From the NCBI GenBank assembly GCA_030620095.1, contig JAUTXW010000584.1, positions 514,501 through 578,500 of the forward strand: 64,000 nucleotides of DNA, written 5' to 3'. This document shows positions 34,191 through 45,489 of the stretch, piece by piece. The notes beneath the pieces are model-generated. The model saw only the letters and a program-made list of their open reading frames with translations, made no database searches and was not told the origin of the DNA. A program made the translations under genes and the position numbers. Within the stretch, counting starts at the first letter, position 1. Each line of letters starts with the position of its first letter. Source of the stretch: Kuschelorhynchus macadamiae (taxonomy: Eukaryota > Arthropoda > Insecta > Coleoptera > Curculionidae).

Positions 34191-35134
34191 AAAATGAGGA
34201 AAAAGGAACGTAAAAGTCCAATCAGCCTTCTTGTGGTAAAATTTTAATTTATCTAATTCCTACGCGTTTCGATCCTAGCGGATCATCATCAGGGGACAAC
34301 TGATTGCCTGCAAGTACAAAATAATTCGAAATAGTATGGAAAAATTCTACTTAAGATGTATATAAAATAAAAAATTATATAAATTGAAAAATTGAAACAG
34401 TACTTACAGGAAGCAGGACAAAAAACTTTTCACATGAGATAATCGTTTACACATAACAGTCCTACAGATATTTAAATAAAACTATAACAAAGGACATAAG
34501 AAAAATATGTAAAAATACGTTGTACTACTTCTTATTTGTTCACAACACATGTTAATATCGACTGTCATCAGAGGAAACGGATTTAGGTACCAATCTAAAA
34601 ATTAAGAATGTTTAAAATTATGAATGAAAATTTAGTTAATTTAATATTTTTGTGTTGGCCAAATCGGGTCAGAGTCAAGGACGAGCAGGTAAAATCAAAC
34701 TAACGAAAGAAGAATAGTTGGAGTGTTCAGTTCAAAAGGGATAAAAATGTAATTAATTATTTAAATAGTTTTAGGGCACTGATGTATTGGCGATATGAGT
34801 TGCCTAATTGATCATTTAAATCAAGGGAAGAGCGATCTTGTGAAAGTGTTATCTCGATATTTTCAAGAATATCCAGTTTTTTTCCCTTATCTACGGAATG
34901 TAATAATTTTGAGTTTTTTTCCTTTTCGAAATTATGTTTATTAGTTTTTAGATGTGTACCAAAGGGAGACTTATTATCACTTTCTATTCTGTTAGACTTG
35001 AGATGTTCTTTGATACGTACTTGTAGGGACCTACCAGTTTGGCCGACGTATTCAGCAGGACAAGAATCGCAAGAAAGCAAATAAACCCTGCTTTTATTTA
35101 GGGGAGGTATTTTATCTTTTAAAGATGAGAAAAA
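34191..35134 (-). repeat. Inverted arm of the Penelope element, with GIY-YIG coding end
   Basis: Reverse complement of about 36475-37426. On the minus strand 34757-35080 is open and encodes CDSCPAEYVGQTGRSLQVRI then KEHLKSNRIESDNKSPFGTH, through to YISALKLFK. It therefore preserves an unbroken C-terminal GIY-YIG frame that is broken in the main copy. The match runs up to the GATGAGAAAAA at which the reverse transcriptase frame opens. Confidence 0.85.
34255..34306 (-). ncRNA. Hammerhead ribozyme, core intact (left arm)
   Basis: On the minus strand: CTGATGA (34292-34286), stem II GATCC-GCTA-GGATC perfectly paired, GAAA, a minimal stem III and a GTA cleavage triplet. All nucleotides of the conserved core are present. 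Minimal hammerheads are known from Penelope-like repeats. Confidence 0.7.
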
Positions 35135-36854
35135 TCAATATTCGACAAATTAAAACAAAAATGAAACATTTTAACCTAGTTTTGGGTAAGGCAGATAAGA
35201 GAAACTGTCTAATTATCTTAAACAAACAGGACTATATCGATAAAGTAGAGAGTTTTTTGAATCATGATAGCTTTATTACTTTAAATAAAGACCCATGTGT
35301 ATCCTTTAACAGTAATTTAAAAACACTTTTAACAGAAAATGAACTAATTATAAAATCTCTTAACCAAGGCAAACCAATGATCCCTATGAACCCACTTACC
35401 CCTTTCCTTTATGTAATTCACAAGACAATCCACCCCATTCGCCCTGTTCCCAATTCACCAGCCTATTTCCTTTCGAATTGGTTGAATAATGTGCTGAAAA
35501 CCGTGTTGCATGTAGACTTTAAATATAGCATCAAAAATTCAGTAGAACTTGTCAATAGATTAAAACGGTTAACACTGCCTTCCAACTATATTCTAGTTTC
35601 ATTTAATGTAGTTAATCTCTTTCCAAGCATCCCTAGACTTCAGAGCCTCAACATTGTCGAACATTTGTTAAAAAACTCTCCTAATCTGACAAAAGAGCAA
35701 ACTTGTTGTCTCGCTCTCCTCTTAAAGAAATGTATGGATTCAGACTTCTGTAAATTCAACAACAAACTATACAAACAAGTGGATGGTCTCCCGATGGGAT
35801 CTTCACTATCACGCCTAGTTGCAGAAGTCTTTATGAATTTCCTAGAAAACAAATTATTCAATTCCAGTCACTCTCTTGTCAAGAAGGTAGGCTTTTGGTT
35901 TAGGTACGTGGACGATACATTGGTTGGATGGTGCTGAAATATGTCCGAGCTAAATTCCTTTTTAGAATACCTCAACGGACTCCACCCTAACATCAAATTC
36001 ACCATGGAGGTAGAACAGCAACAAAAAATTAATTTCCTAGACCTTACTCTAGAAAGAATACCTCAAAATATCGATTTTAAAATATATAGAAAGTCCACAC
36101 AAACAGATCACATGATACCCTGGGATGCATGTCATCATATATCACATAAACTAGCTGCACTCAACAGTATGTTTCATCGGCTTTTCTCAATTCCCCTAAA
36201 AGAAGAGAATTTCATTTTGGAAAAAAACATAATCCACCAAATGGCTGCAAAGAATGGTTTTTCAACACGCATAGTCAACAATATATTTAAAAAGAAACAA
36301 AGACAAAATCTTTGTCATAACTCTTTTATAAAATTTATTCGTCAAGAAAAACTAACCGCGAAACGCTTCATTTCCATACCATTTCTAGGCAAGATCTCCA
36401 CTATTATGGGAAGATCTCTAAAACAACTTGGTAACCATATTTTCGCCTGCTACAAATCAGTAAACACTATTGCCAGTTTTTTTCTCATCTTTAAAAGACA
36501 AAATACCTCCCCTAAATAAAAGCGGGGTTTATTTACTTTCTTGCGATTCTTGTCCTGCTGAATATTTCGGCCAAACTGGTAGGTCCCTACAAGTACGTAT
36601 CAAAGAACATCTCAGGTCTAACAGAGTAGAAAGTGATAATAAGTCTCCCTTTGGTACACATCTTAAAACTAATAAATATAATTTCGAAAAGGAAAAAACT
36701 CAAAATTATTATATTCCATAGATAAGGGAAAAAACTGGATATTCTTGAAAATATCGAGATAACACTTTCACAAGATCGCTCTCCCCTTAATTTAAATGAT
36801 CAATTAGGCAACTCATATCGCCAATACATCAGTGCCCTAAAACTATTTAAATAA
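35125..36854 (+). pseudogene. Penelope-like reverse transcriptase with GIY-YIG, one TGA and frameshifts
   Basis: The reverse transcriptase is truncated at its N-terminus. Motifs: LVLGKADKRNCLIILNKQDY (finger), YILVSFNVVNLFPSIP (motif A; the canonical first Asp is Asn), VDGLPMGSSLS (motif B) and FRYVDDTL (motif C with the Asp pair). A TGA at 35935 interrupts it just after YVDDTLVGWC, and the frame then continues with NSFLEYLNGLHPNIKFTMEV and KINFLDLTLERI. A frameshift near 36480 separates it from the GIY-YIG domain (SGVYLLSCDSCPAEYFGQTG), and another near 36720 precedes the YISALKLFK end. The ATG at 35125 comes from the inverted-repeat junction, not a natural start. Confidence 0.85.
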
Positions 36855-37309
36855 TTAATTACATTTTTATCCCTTTTGAACTGAACACCCAACTATTCTT
36901 CTTTCGTTAGTTTTATTTTACCTGCTCGTCCTTGAATCTGACTCGATTTGGCCAACATAAAAATATTAAATTAACTAAATTTTCATTCATAATTTTAAAC
37001 ATTCTTAATTTTTAGATTGGTACCTAAATCCGTTTCCTCTGATGACAGTCGATATTAACATGTGTTTTGAACAAATAAGAATAAGTAGTACAACGTATTT
37101 TTACATATTTTTCTTATGTCCTTTGCTATAGTTTTATTTAAATATCTGTGGGACTGTTATGTGTAAACGATTATCTCATGTGAAAAGTTTTTTGTCCTGC
37201 TTCCTGTAAGTACTGTTTCAATTTTTCAATTTATATAATTTTTTATTTTATATACATCTTAAGTAGAATTTTTCCACACTATTTCGAATTATTTTGTACT
37301 TGCAGACAA

Positions 37310-37362
37310 TCAGTTGTCCCCTGATGATGATCCGTTAGGATCTAAACGCGTGGGAATTAGAT
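37310..37362 (+). ncRNA. Hammerhead ribozyme relic with mutated core (right arm)
   Basis: CTGATGA (37321-37327) and stem II GATCC-GTTA-GGATC are intact. The GAAA core reads TAAA (loss of the catalytic G12), and the cleavage triplet is GTG, which does not fit NUH. Predicted inactive, in contrast to the left-arm copy. Confidence 0.65.
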
Positions 37363-37810
37363 AAATAAAAATTTTACCACAAGAAGGCTGATTGGACTTT
37401 TACGTTCCTCTTTCCTCATTTTCATTTATAATGTCCCTTCTGGAGAGCAGTTTTGATTTTACTATTTATAATAATTATGGCTTTTGAAGTCACGCAAAAA
37501 AATCCGACGGGTTTTTGGTTAGATATGATTATTATTAAATCTCGAATTGGGTTGGTTGGTTGATGCAAATTAACACCTAAAACTCTTCAGTTTATTGTCA
37601 GGGGGGCTCTATTTGAATATCACGCAAAATATTGCATTCGTGATATTTCTGTGACTGTGAACTTCATAACTGACATAATGTAAATAGCCATGACAATATC
37701 GTTGTCGCAATATTTCAAATATAGCACCCCTGAATGTCTATTTTGACAGGTAAATGAAATTTTCTATAAGAGTGTATGTCACATGGACTTAATTTATTTT
37801 TATTTAACAG

Positions 37811-37977
37811 GTCTTCGATTTTCGAGGTAAAAGAATAACTTGTCAAGTGTCGCCAATATTTGAGTATGGATCCACTATGTCTCACACTAAATACGAACTG
37901 TCGTTTATAGCAAATGTACCAGCGTTTGGGATTGTAAGTTATACGATAACCACCGTTTATGAGGAGAATAAACCTAA
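37811..37977 (+). CDS. Alpha-mannosidase II exon (f), beta-domain
   Basis: Encodes VFDFRGKRITCQVSPIFEYG, TKYELSFIANVPAFGIVSYT and ITTVYEENKP. CQVSPIF and the NVPAFGIVSYTI strand match the fly enzyme's AQVSPVW and VPPMGLATYVL. The acceptor is TATTTAACAG and the donor GTAAGT. It ends two bases into a Lys codon. Confidence 0.92.
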
Positions 37978-40444
37978 GTAAGTGTAAAAATGGTTATTCT
38001 TATAACGATTGTAATTGAATTAGTTAATCCAAACCCCGTGTTCCATATTGAAATGAAATCAATGATATTGGATCGGATAAATAAATAGAATAAAATAAAT
38101 AGAACTAAAATATACTTATAAATTAATTTAAGTCAATTAAGTGTAGATTTGACCAACATGTTGTCAGTCACAGTGAAAATAATAATTTGGCGTTTTCAAG
38201 GTTCGTACCACTTTTTATTCTTTTTTAATTGAAAATTATATCGGGTGACCACGAAATTACTAATAAGGCTGTCACTTTTTTAAGGTAAGTACTATTAACA
38301 TGAAATTTCACAGTGATATATGGTTACTTATGAGGAAAATTTTCGCTGTATAAAAAATCGACTGTCGTTTCCGGTTTAACCGGAAATGCTATCAACTGTA
38401 ATATTTTAAATGGAACACCCTGTATATTGATTTATTTTTGAATTCTACACTAGATTCTAAATATAAAACATATCATACCTTATGTCAATTCCTGATAATT
38501 TTCGAGAAAATAGCGAATGAAACTTTAAAAATTTCAATGAATAATTCCGTTTTTTTGGAAAAACAAATGAAGATAGTTCCAATTTAATACTGTAAATAGT
38601 GTTTGTTATGCAACTCATTGCATCTAATGTGACAATTAGGATACTACATACAACGTAGTGAAAACTCACCTTCAAACGATATTTTCTCATTTAATTTTAA
38701 TGGGACGACCTATAAACCTACTCAGAATCTAAATCTTCAAACAATTTTATATACTTTTGTGTATAATACCCTATACCTATATCAAGCACTTTTCGAGATA
38801 TTTCCAATTGCACTGTGCAATTACCTTTTTAACGCTTAGGTTGATAAATGACAAATATTAAATTTCTGATCCAAGGTGGCTGTGAAATAAGGAGACAACA
38901 CAGCTGCCATCCTTTATTCACCTTCTAATTTTTAAAGTAGGTACTTTAGTTCAGAATTATTGTTTTGTTCAATGTACGAATAAAAAAAAACAAGAATTTG
39001 CAAACTTACTGCTCAAAACTGTTTTTGCAAATGATGTATTAACGTTTTGCGGTCATCAAATATAGGTACTAAGGAAGGACTGGGTTTTTGAATTTCACAT
39101 GATATTAAATTGAGTTCTTAACATATAAAAAGGAATAAAATGCCTATGATAAGTTATCTATAAGGCTAAGCATATTTTGTACTTGGCAGCAATGTAAATT
39201 GAGTAAAAACGAAAAATTAGTTAACCTTATAAATTATACCTACAAAAAGTTATTTCAAATTGACTGTTTTTTTAATGTTTTCACACGCTGTATAATTAAT
39301 CATTGTTTATTATTTACTATAAGAAATATTGCCAGTTTACTTAAATGGGTATTTATTAAGGACACTACTGAGTAGCTTCAACTGACATTACGCCACAAAA
39401 TACTAATTTAAATAATAATCAAACATAAAAAAATCCTCTTAACTCAAGGAAAAACACGAAATAGAACTAAAGCTACATGAGTAATAAAAAAAAACAAGCA
39501 AAAAGGTCATCTATAGACAAGGTCTTCAAAACGTTCTCCGTTAACTTCATGGCACATACGAATTCTGTTATGAAACTCTTGTAAAATGTTTTCCATCTTC
39601 CTTGGAGTTATTTCTTCTATGGCTCTTGTAATTCGATTAATAAGGTCCGTACGATTGTCTAATGGTGTTTTATAGACCTTTTGTTTAATGTAGCCCCAAT
39701 ATTAAAAATCTGACGGGGTGAGGTCAGGCGATCTCGTCAGCCATCTGACTGGCTCATTTGTACCTATCCAATTTTCGCCGAATTTTTCTCTCAGGTAGTT
39801 AGTCTCTACTCTGGAATTGTGTGCAGGTGCCCTATCTTGCTGAAAATATGCTTGATTGTAATAAATAATGGGTAAATAGTCCATAAAATCCTCCATTGTA
39901 TTTTGGAGGAATTGCAAATAATGTTCTGCATCCAGGAACTCAAAAAAAATGGGCCCTATTTTTTGAGTTCCTAGTACTCCAAACTAGACGTTATCACCAA
40001 ATCTTTCTTCGAATGTCCCTTCCCTTACCAAGTGCGGATTTTCGGTAGCCCAGTACCAACCCCTGGTTATTGCGGTTAAACCTTCTCATATTGGTAAATC
40101 GGGATTTATCCGAAAAAGAATTACTGTCCGGAAATTGGGCTGTCTTTGTTGCATATCAAAATACCAGTTACAAAATTCCAGTCTTCTCTGATAATCCGCT
40201 ACATATAAGTGGTGATGGATTTGGTATTTGAATGCCTACGTAAAATTTTTCGTGCCTTTTCGCGGCCTATTCCAATTTCACTGCTTATTTGTCATATTGA
40301 TATAGTAAGATCGATTGCTATACAAGCCTCAACCTCTTCATTAACTATGAAATTCTCGCCTGGCGGATTCCCTTTCGATTTTAAATACTTTTCCAACTAA
40401 GGAAAGTATGACTCTGATGGATATCGGCGATTCGGAAATCGCTG

Positions 40445-42789
40445 TACAGGGTGTCCGGATTTGGTTGCAAAAGCAGGGTATCTCGTTTATTTTTAAAGAT
40501 AGAACCTTGCGGTGTTCACGAACCTGAGCTATTTTTTTGTGAAACTCAAGAAGCCGTAAACAAAATTTTCATAGCCTTCTTCGTTTATGAGATACAGGGC
40601 GAAATAGGAAATTTTTCTTTTGGGACCCCCCTCGTATCTCGGTTATCCTTTAACTTAACGCAAAGGGAAAAATTGCTGCTTATGCAGTTTTTTACGCTGG
40701 ATCCAGTGGCGTAGTCATATTTTTTATTTGAGTTGTTATTTTTTAGATATGACCCAAAGTTGTGTTTTTTTAAATGGGACACCCTGTATATTTGTCCAGA
40801 AATTGATTTGTTCTTTTAAAAGCTTCTCAAAAATATATAATAGTATGGGTCTATTTTAATAAACAACAACAAAAATCCTAATTTTTATAATTATCATCCC
40901 AAATTTTGCAGTAGGCCATGCAAAACGATGCCGTTTTCTTTTGTTTTCTTGGAAGCAAATGACATTTCCCAATTTTGTACGCGTATATAAAATATAGCGC
41001 TAGTTTTTTGTATTTATTTATTGTGTAAAAATATATTTGTATTATTATGGCAGAAAACCAAACTTTCGAACATTATGAAAAGTACGATATGTTAGCTTGT
41101 TTTATATTAACTAATGAAAATGTTGAAGCGGCTTCTGAGATGTATTTTAACAAGTAAATAGTTAATTTTTAGGTATGTTGAAATTCTATTGCTTAATTTT
41201 TATCGGATAAAAAAGAATTTACTTAATCACGGATCATTACGGCTTTGGCTAATGCAGAAGCTTACCCTACAAACTCTTGTAGGGCCAATGAAAAGAGCAT
41301 AGGGATTCCAAAAACTAGAGTTCAAGAAATTCTAAACAAGCACAAATACCACCCATACAAATTTAGGCTCGTGCAGCACTTACAGCCAGGTGATGCAGAC
41401 AGTCGGGTAGTCTGCTGCAATTGGTTTCGAGAAAGATGCGATATGGTTAGAGATTTTGAAAGGAAGGTTATATGGTCAGACGAAGCACATTTCAGTAATT
41501 CTGGTATACTCAATAGGCACAATAGTAGATTCTGGTCCCAGGAAAATCAACACCAAATATTTCCCAGAAGACAGCAGGGCAGGTTTGGTCTAAATGTGTC
41601 CTGCTTCATATTAGGAACACATATACAATTTTATATATTTGAGGGAAATCTAACAGCCAATCGCTATATAGAAATTTTAGAGGCAGCTATACCTGAATTA
41701 CTTGACGATGTTCTTCTAGCGCAAATTAACGAAATTTATTTTCAACAGGACGGTGCTCCTGCACACAATTCTGGAATGACGAGATTATTTCTGGACAATA
41801 ATTTTACTAATCAATGGATCGGAACAAATGGACCTATAAGATGGCCCCCTAGGTCCCCAGATTTGTCGATTTTAGATTTCTTTCTATGGGGATATCTGGA
41901 AAATAGAATTTACAAAGACCACTATGATAATGTCCAAGATTTAGGAAATGCAATAAGAGAAAATTTTCGCTATTTACAAAATCATCCCGTTATTTTGCTT
42001 AATTCCCTAAAACGAATACGAAAATTGTGGGAAGCATGCATAGAACAAAATGGAAATCAGTTTGAACGGTTCTTTTGATTTCCTTGGTTACTGTGGTTCT
42101 TATACGACAGCTGATTTTTGCTGAAAGGCTTGTTACATAATAATTTATTACTGTTTTGTTCTTGTATTACATAAATCTAGGTAGGTGGTACTTTTTTGGT
42201 GTGAAATTATCAATACATATTTTGATAAATAGATTTAATTACATATTTATTTTGATTTATTGTTAGGATGTAGATATTGTTAACGACTTTAAATAAAAGG
42301 CAGCATTGTTTTGCATGGCCTACTGCAAAATTTGGTATGATAATTATAAAAATTAGGATTTTTGTTTTGTTTATTAAAATAGATCCATACTATTATATAT
42401 TTTTGAGAAGCTTTTAAAAGGACAAATCAATTTCTGGACAAATATACAGGGTGTCCCATTTAAAAAAACACAACTTTGGGTCATATCTAAAAAATAACAA
42501 CTCAAATGAAAAATATGACTACGCCACTGGATCCAGCGTAAAAAACTGCATAAGCAGCAATTTTTCCTTTTGCGTTAAGTTAAAGGATAACCGAGATACG
42601 AGGGGGGTCCCAAAATGAAAAATTTCCTATTTCGCCCTGTATCTCATAAACGAAGAAGGCTATGAAAATTTTGTTTACGGCTTCATGAGTTTCACAAAAA
42701 ATTAGCTCAGGTTCGTGAAAACCGCAAGGTTCTATCTTTAAAAATAAGCGAGATACCCTGCTTTTGCAACCAAATCCGGACACTCTGTA
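40445..42789 (+). mobile_element. Younger DD41D element with TIRs of about 485 bp, nested
   Basis: The ends are TACAGGGTGTCCGGATTTGG and CCAAATCCGGACACTCTGTA, with TA target duplication. The arms (40445-40931 and 42302-42789) are closely matched. Each arm has two parts: an outer 346-bp unit bounded by TACAGGGTGTCC and GGGACACCCTGTA, then about 140 bp shared further in (ATTTGTCCAGAAATTGATTT). The transposase is on the + strand. The deleted relative at 15147-16403 belongs to the same family. Confidence 0.88.
41047..42078 (+). pseudogene. DD41D transposase, core open, N-terminus disrupted
   Basis: The 41245-42078 frame (277 codons) keeps the whole catalytic core: VIWSDEAHFSNSG, FQQDGAPAHNS and SPDLSILDFFLWGYLENRIY, with 41 residues between the second and third Asp, plus the C-terminus KLWEACIEQNGNQFERFF. 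The true N-terminus is upstream at 41047 (MAENQTFEHYEKYDMLACFI, ENVEAASEMYFNK). A 19-bp GT...AG-bounded segment (41154-41172) breaks the frame after YFNK, and another shift occurs before the 277-codon frame. Removing the 19 bp gives YFNKYVEI, in register with relatives. The usual WCGI reads SCFI. Confidence 0.8.
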
Positions 42790-43064
42790 CGTATAATGCT
42801 CTGGCTTCCTTGCGATTTTTTCTAGTTTCGTATCTCATTATCATATCTATTTGTTCTTCACGAGTAAAATACATTTTCAATAATTAAAATTTAGAAGAAA
42901 ATCTCGAAAAACGTAGTACTTATAATTACCGTTTAACTCTCAAAGCGAACCATCTGCATATTATAAGAACGATGGCCATATACTTATGTATTGTTTCAAA
43001 GCCGCTTTAGATCAGAAATTTAATATTTGTCATTTATCAGGCTAAGCGTTAAAAAGTATTTAAA

Positions 43065-43108
43065 ATTGAAGATTTAGATGTTCAGTATTGAAGATTTAGA
43101 TGTTCAGT
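43065..43108. repeat. 22-bp perfect tandem duplication
   Basis: ATTGAAGATTTAGATGTTCA plus GT is repeated twice head to tail in the right arm only; the left arm of the same element has it once. Confidence 0.85.
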
Positions 43109-44099
43109 AGGTTTATAGGTCGTCCCTTTAAAATAAAACGAGAAAATATCGTTTGAAAGTGATTTTTCACTACGTTTCCGGGTAAACCGGAAATATCCTA
43201 ATTGTCACATTAGATGCAATGAGTTGCATAACAAACACTATTTACAGTATTAAATTGGAACTATCTTCATTTGTTTTAAAAAAAAAACGGAATTATTGAA
43301 ATTTTTAAAGTTTCATTCGCCATTTTCTCGAAAACAATCAGGAATTGACATAGGATATGCTACATGTTTTATGTTTAGAATTTAGTGTAGAATTCAAAAA
43401 TAAATCAATATACAGGGTGTTCCATTTAAAATATTAAAATTGATGGCATTTCGCATTCCGCGTAAGTAACCATATATCACTGTAAAATTTCATGTTAATA
43501 GTACTTATCTTAAAAAAGTTACAGCCTTGTTAGGAATTTTGTGGTCACCCGTTATATAAAAAATATAAAATCGGCTTCGAAGCTCGATAGGTACTTTTTT
43601 GTATTCAAATATCCAAAATCTGATTGTCAGTGTACGATATGTACCAGTCTATGATTTCTTCATCTAAAAAATGTATACTTTTTTAACACGATTCCGACTA
43701 ATCGATAGAGGAGAGTGTACCATATAATCCATGAATAAATTATTTTTTTATGGCCATTCTCAATTTCGAATTTTACAAGGACTTTCTAAATGCAGATTCA
43801 AAACTCTGATTTTTACTTTTCGACACAGGAGAGTTTGTTCAAAATTTCGAATGGTACTTCTTTCCCTTTAAGGGTCATTTATAAATTATGTCACACGTGT
43901 GTGCAGGTGGAGGGGGTCTACAAAGTATGACATGATGTGGCAAGGACAGATGGAGCCATAAGGTTCGTGATGTCACATCTATTTAAGAAAATAGAGGTTG
44001 GGCAAAAACAAGCTGTACTTATACATTTTTTGGTGCCTAAAAAATCGTTTCATTTCTATATCATTAGAAGATTATATTTTATAACTCAGTCTAACCCGA

Positions 44100-44760
44100 A
44101 AGTATGGAAGTCCACGTTTTTTTGTACAATTTGGCAACCGCGAAAATAGAAAATAGTGTTAATTTAAAAGATACTTAATTTTTGCCCCTTTATCGAAGAA
44201 CACGGTCGAAAATTTTTGTTTCTGAATTTTTTTATGTGTTAAAAGGCATAAAATTACCCCAAGATTGTCGATATCTCGAAATACAGATGAAATATGCAAA
44301 AGTACAAATCATTTTAGTTTTTCCCGTTTTATCGAAACGCACGCTCGAAAATTGTATTTTCTCATTTTTTTTGGGCGTGATTCCGATTGTCTACACCCGT
44401 AAACGGAGAGCATGAGTTGGGGTCTATTTTGAACTTTTTAAAATTCGAGGAGCGCATCTTATAGCATTACGCATTTGATTGAACGTACATGGAATTTAGG
44501 GATTTCTTGCTCAATTTGGCAACCGTGCATTTCTTATCTTCCTTATTTGAGGTAATGGAAAAAATGTGTTAATTTAGAAGATGCTTAATTTTTGTCCATC
44601 GAATGACACGGTCGAAAATTTTTATTTCTCAAATTTTTATTTGTCTTTACATGTTTAGTAAAGTATAAAATTACCTGATGATGGTCGATATCTCGAGATC
44701 TAATAAAATATGTTAGAGTACAAATCGTTTTAATTTTTCCCCTTTTATCGAATAGCTACA
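44100..44760. repeat. Diverged direct repeat with a period near 408 bp
   Basis: 44153-44335 and 44561-44755 are similar: both carry GTTAATTTA-AAGAT, ACACGGTCGAAAATTTTT, AAAATTACC and GTCGATATCTCGA in order. CAATTTGGCAACCG precedes each. The copies are well diverged. Open frames across it are not convincing. Confidence 0.6.
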
Positions 44761-44769
44761 TGCACCTAA

Positions 44770-45341
44770 GAAATTCATATAAATTCAAAAATGTCCTTAG
44801 TGAAAGTCTTGTTCTTCCATTGCTCGACTTCGGAGATATTGTGTGTTCCGATTCCTTAGTTTGAAGCTTTCTAGGTCTATATAGAAGTTACAAAATAGTT
44901 GTATAAGATTTTCATTTAATGTTGCATATGGGAACCAAATTACGCTTTATTTAAATTTAAATTTCATTTTATACATAGAGAGACGTAGAAAATTGCATAT
45001 GTATACTTTTATTTATAAAATTATTCAATCAGGTATGCCATCCTGTTTAAATAAATTATTCGCAACTTGGTTTGCCAAAGAAAAGTTAATAAAATGCTAG
45101 AGGCATTGATTGAAAATTATTAAAGTATTCGAGTTGACCGGTTTAGATGTATGTCTCCCCTTTTCCTGCCCCTGACCCACCACTTTGCCCTACATCGAAT
45201 AAGCTTTCATTTACTTAAAACTATTATTTCCCATATTCTACGTGGATGGCGTTTTGTTGTTTGTTTGTTGTAGAAATTATTTTTAGAGCATAAAATTTGT
45301 ATAATTTTTTGGTAATAAATCATTTTGACTTTGACTTTAAT
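44770..45341 (+). pseudogene. LINE C-terminal and 3'-end fragment
   Basis: VLSESLVLPLLDFGDIVCSD matches the region after the reverse transcriptase of CR1/Jockey-like LINEs. The 3' end is GGTAATAAATCATTTTGACT followed by a short TTTGAC repeat, without a long poly(A). Confidence 0.6.
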
Positions 45342-45489
45342 GCTAAACAAGAATGTTACATAAACACCATTTAATAAAATAGTTAACGTTGAGTTAGAAA
45401 AACGGAACCCTGAGTTGAAAATCCATGAACACCCTATGATTAATTTAGTTGAATAGGAATGTAAGAATTTTTTTTGTTGAGTTGGTTTA

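Larger units (their letters stand above)
34179..37479 (+). mobile_element. Penelope-like element with inverted arms and a 12-bp target duplication
   Basis: ATAATAATTATG occurs at 34179-34190 and 37468-37479, so the insert is 34191-37467. A + strand reverse transcriptase and GIY-YIG region (35125-36854) is followed by a 3' region with a hammerhead core. The first 944 bp (34191-35134) are an inverted copy of the 3' part (about 36475-37426), including the GIY-YIG coding end. Penelope-like elements are known to insert with truncated inverted or direct second copies; this one is inverted and unusually complete. Confidence 0.85.
39517..42870 (-). pseudogene. DD41D transposase split by a nested transposon
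   Basis: The first codons (MYFTREEQIDMIMRYETRKN, RKEARALY) lie at 42790-42870 on the minus strand. The protein resumes at 40443 with RFPNRRYPSESYF and runs to the stop near 39517. Later pieces: EVEACIAIDLTIS, QISSEIGIGREKARKIL, NTMEDFMDYLPIIYYNQAYF, QQDRAPAHNSRVETNYLREK and SPDLTPSDF, then GYIKQKVYKTP and GERFEDLVY. The second and third Asp motifs are recognisable, but stops and shifts abound in the middle. The insertion falls at a TA in the ALY codons. Confidence 0.8.
38240..43553 (-). mobile_element. Old DD41D element with long TIRs, host of the nested 40445 element
   Basis: The ends are CGGGTGACCACGAAATT and TTTTGTGGTCACCCG. The arms reach about 38890 and start again near 43015, sharing GTTTGTTATGCAACTCATTG and TAACGCTTAG-like blocks. 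Each arm contains an inward-facing second terminus, AAATGGAACACCCTGTATA (38409-38427 and its complement near 43410-43430). Without the nested element it is about 2.97 kb. Confidence 0.8.

Noticed and set aside
35935..35937. Programmed TGA readthrough after the YVDD motif of the Penelope reverse transcriptase
   Set aside because: Single copy, also frameshifted downstream and with a changed motif A Asp. Mutation is simpler.
36470..36721. Separate stand-alone GIY-YIG gene
   Set aside because: It is the shifted 3' part of the Penelope reverse transcriptase gene; its ATG is internal.
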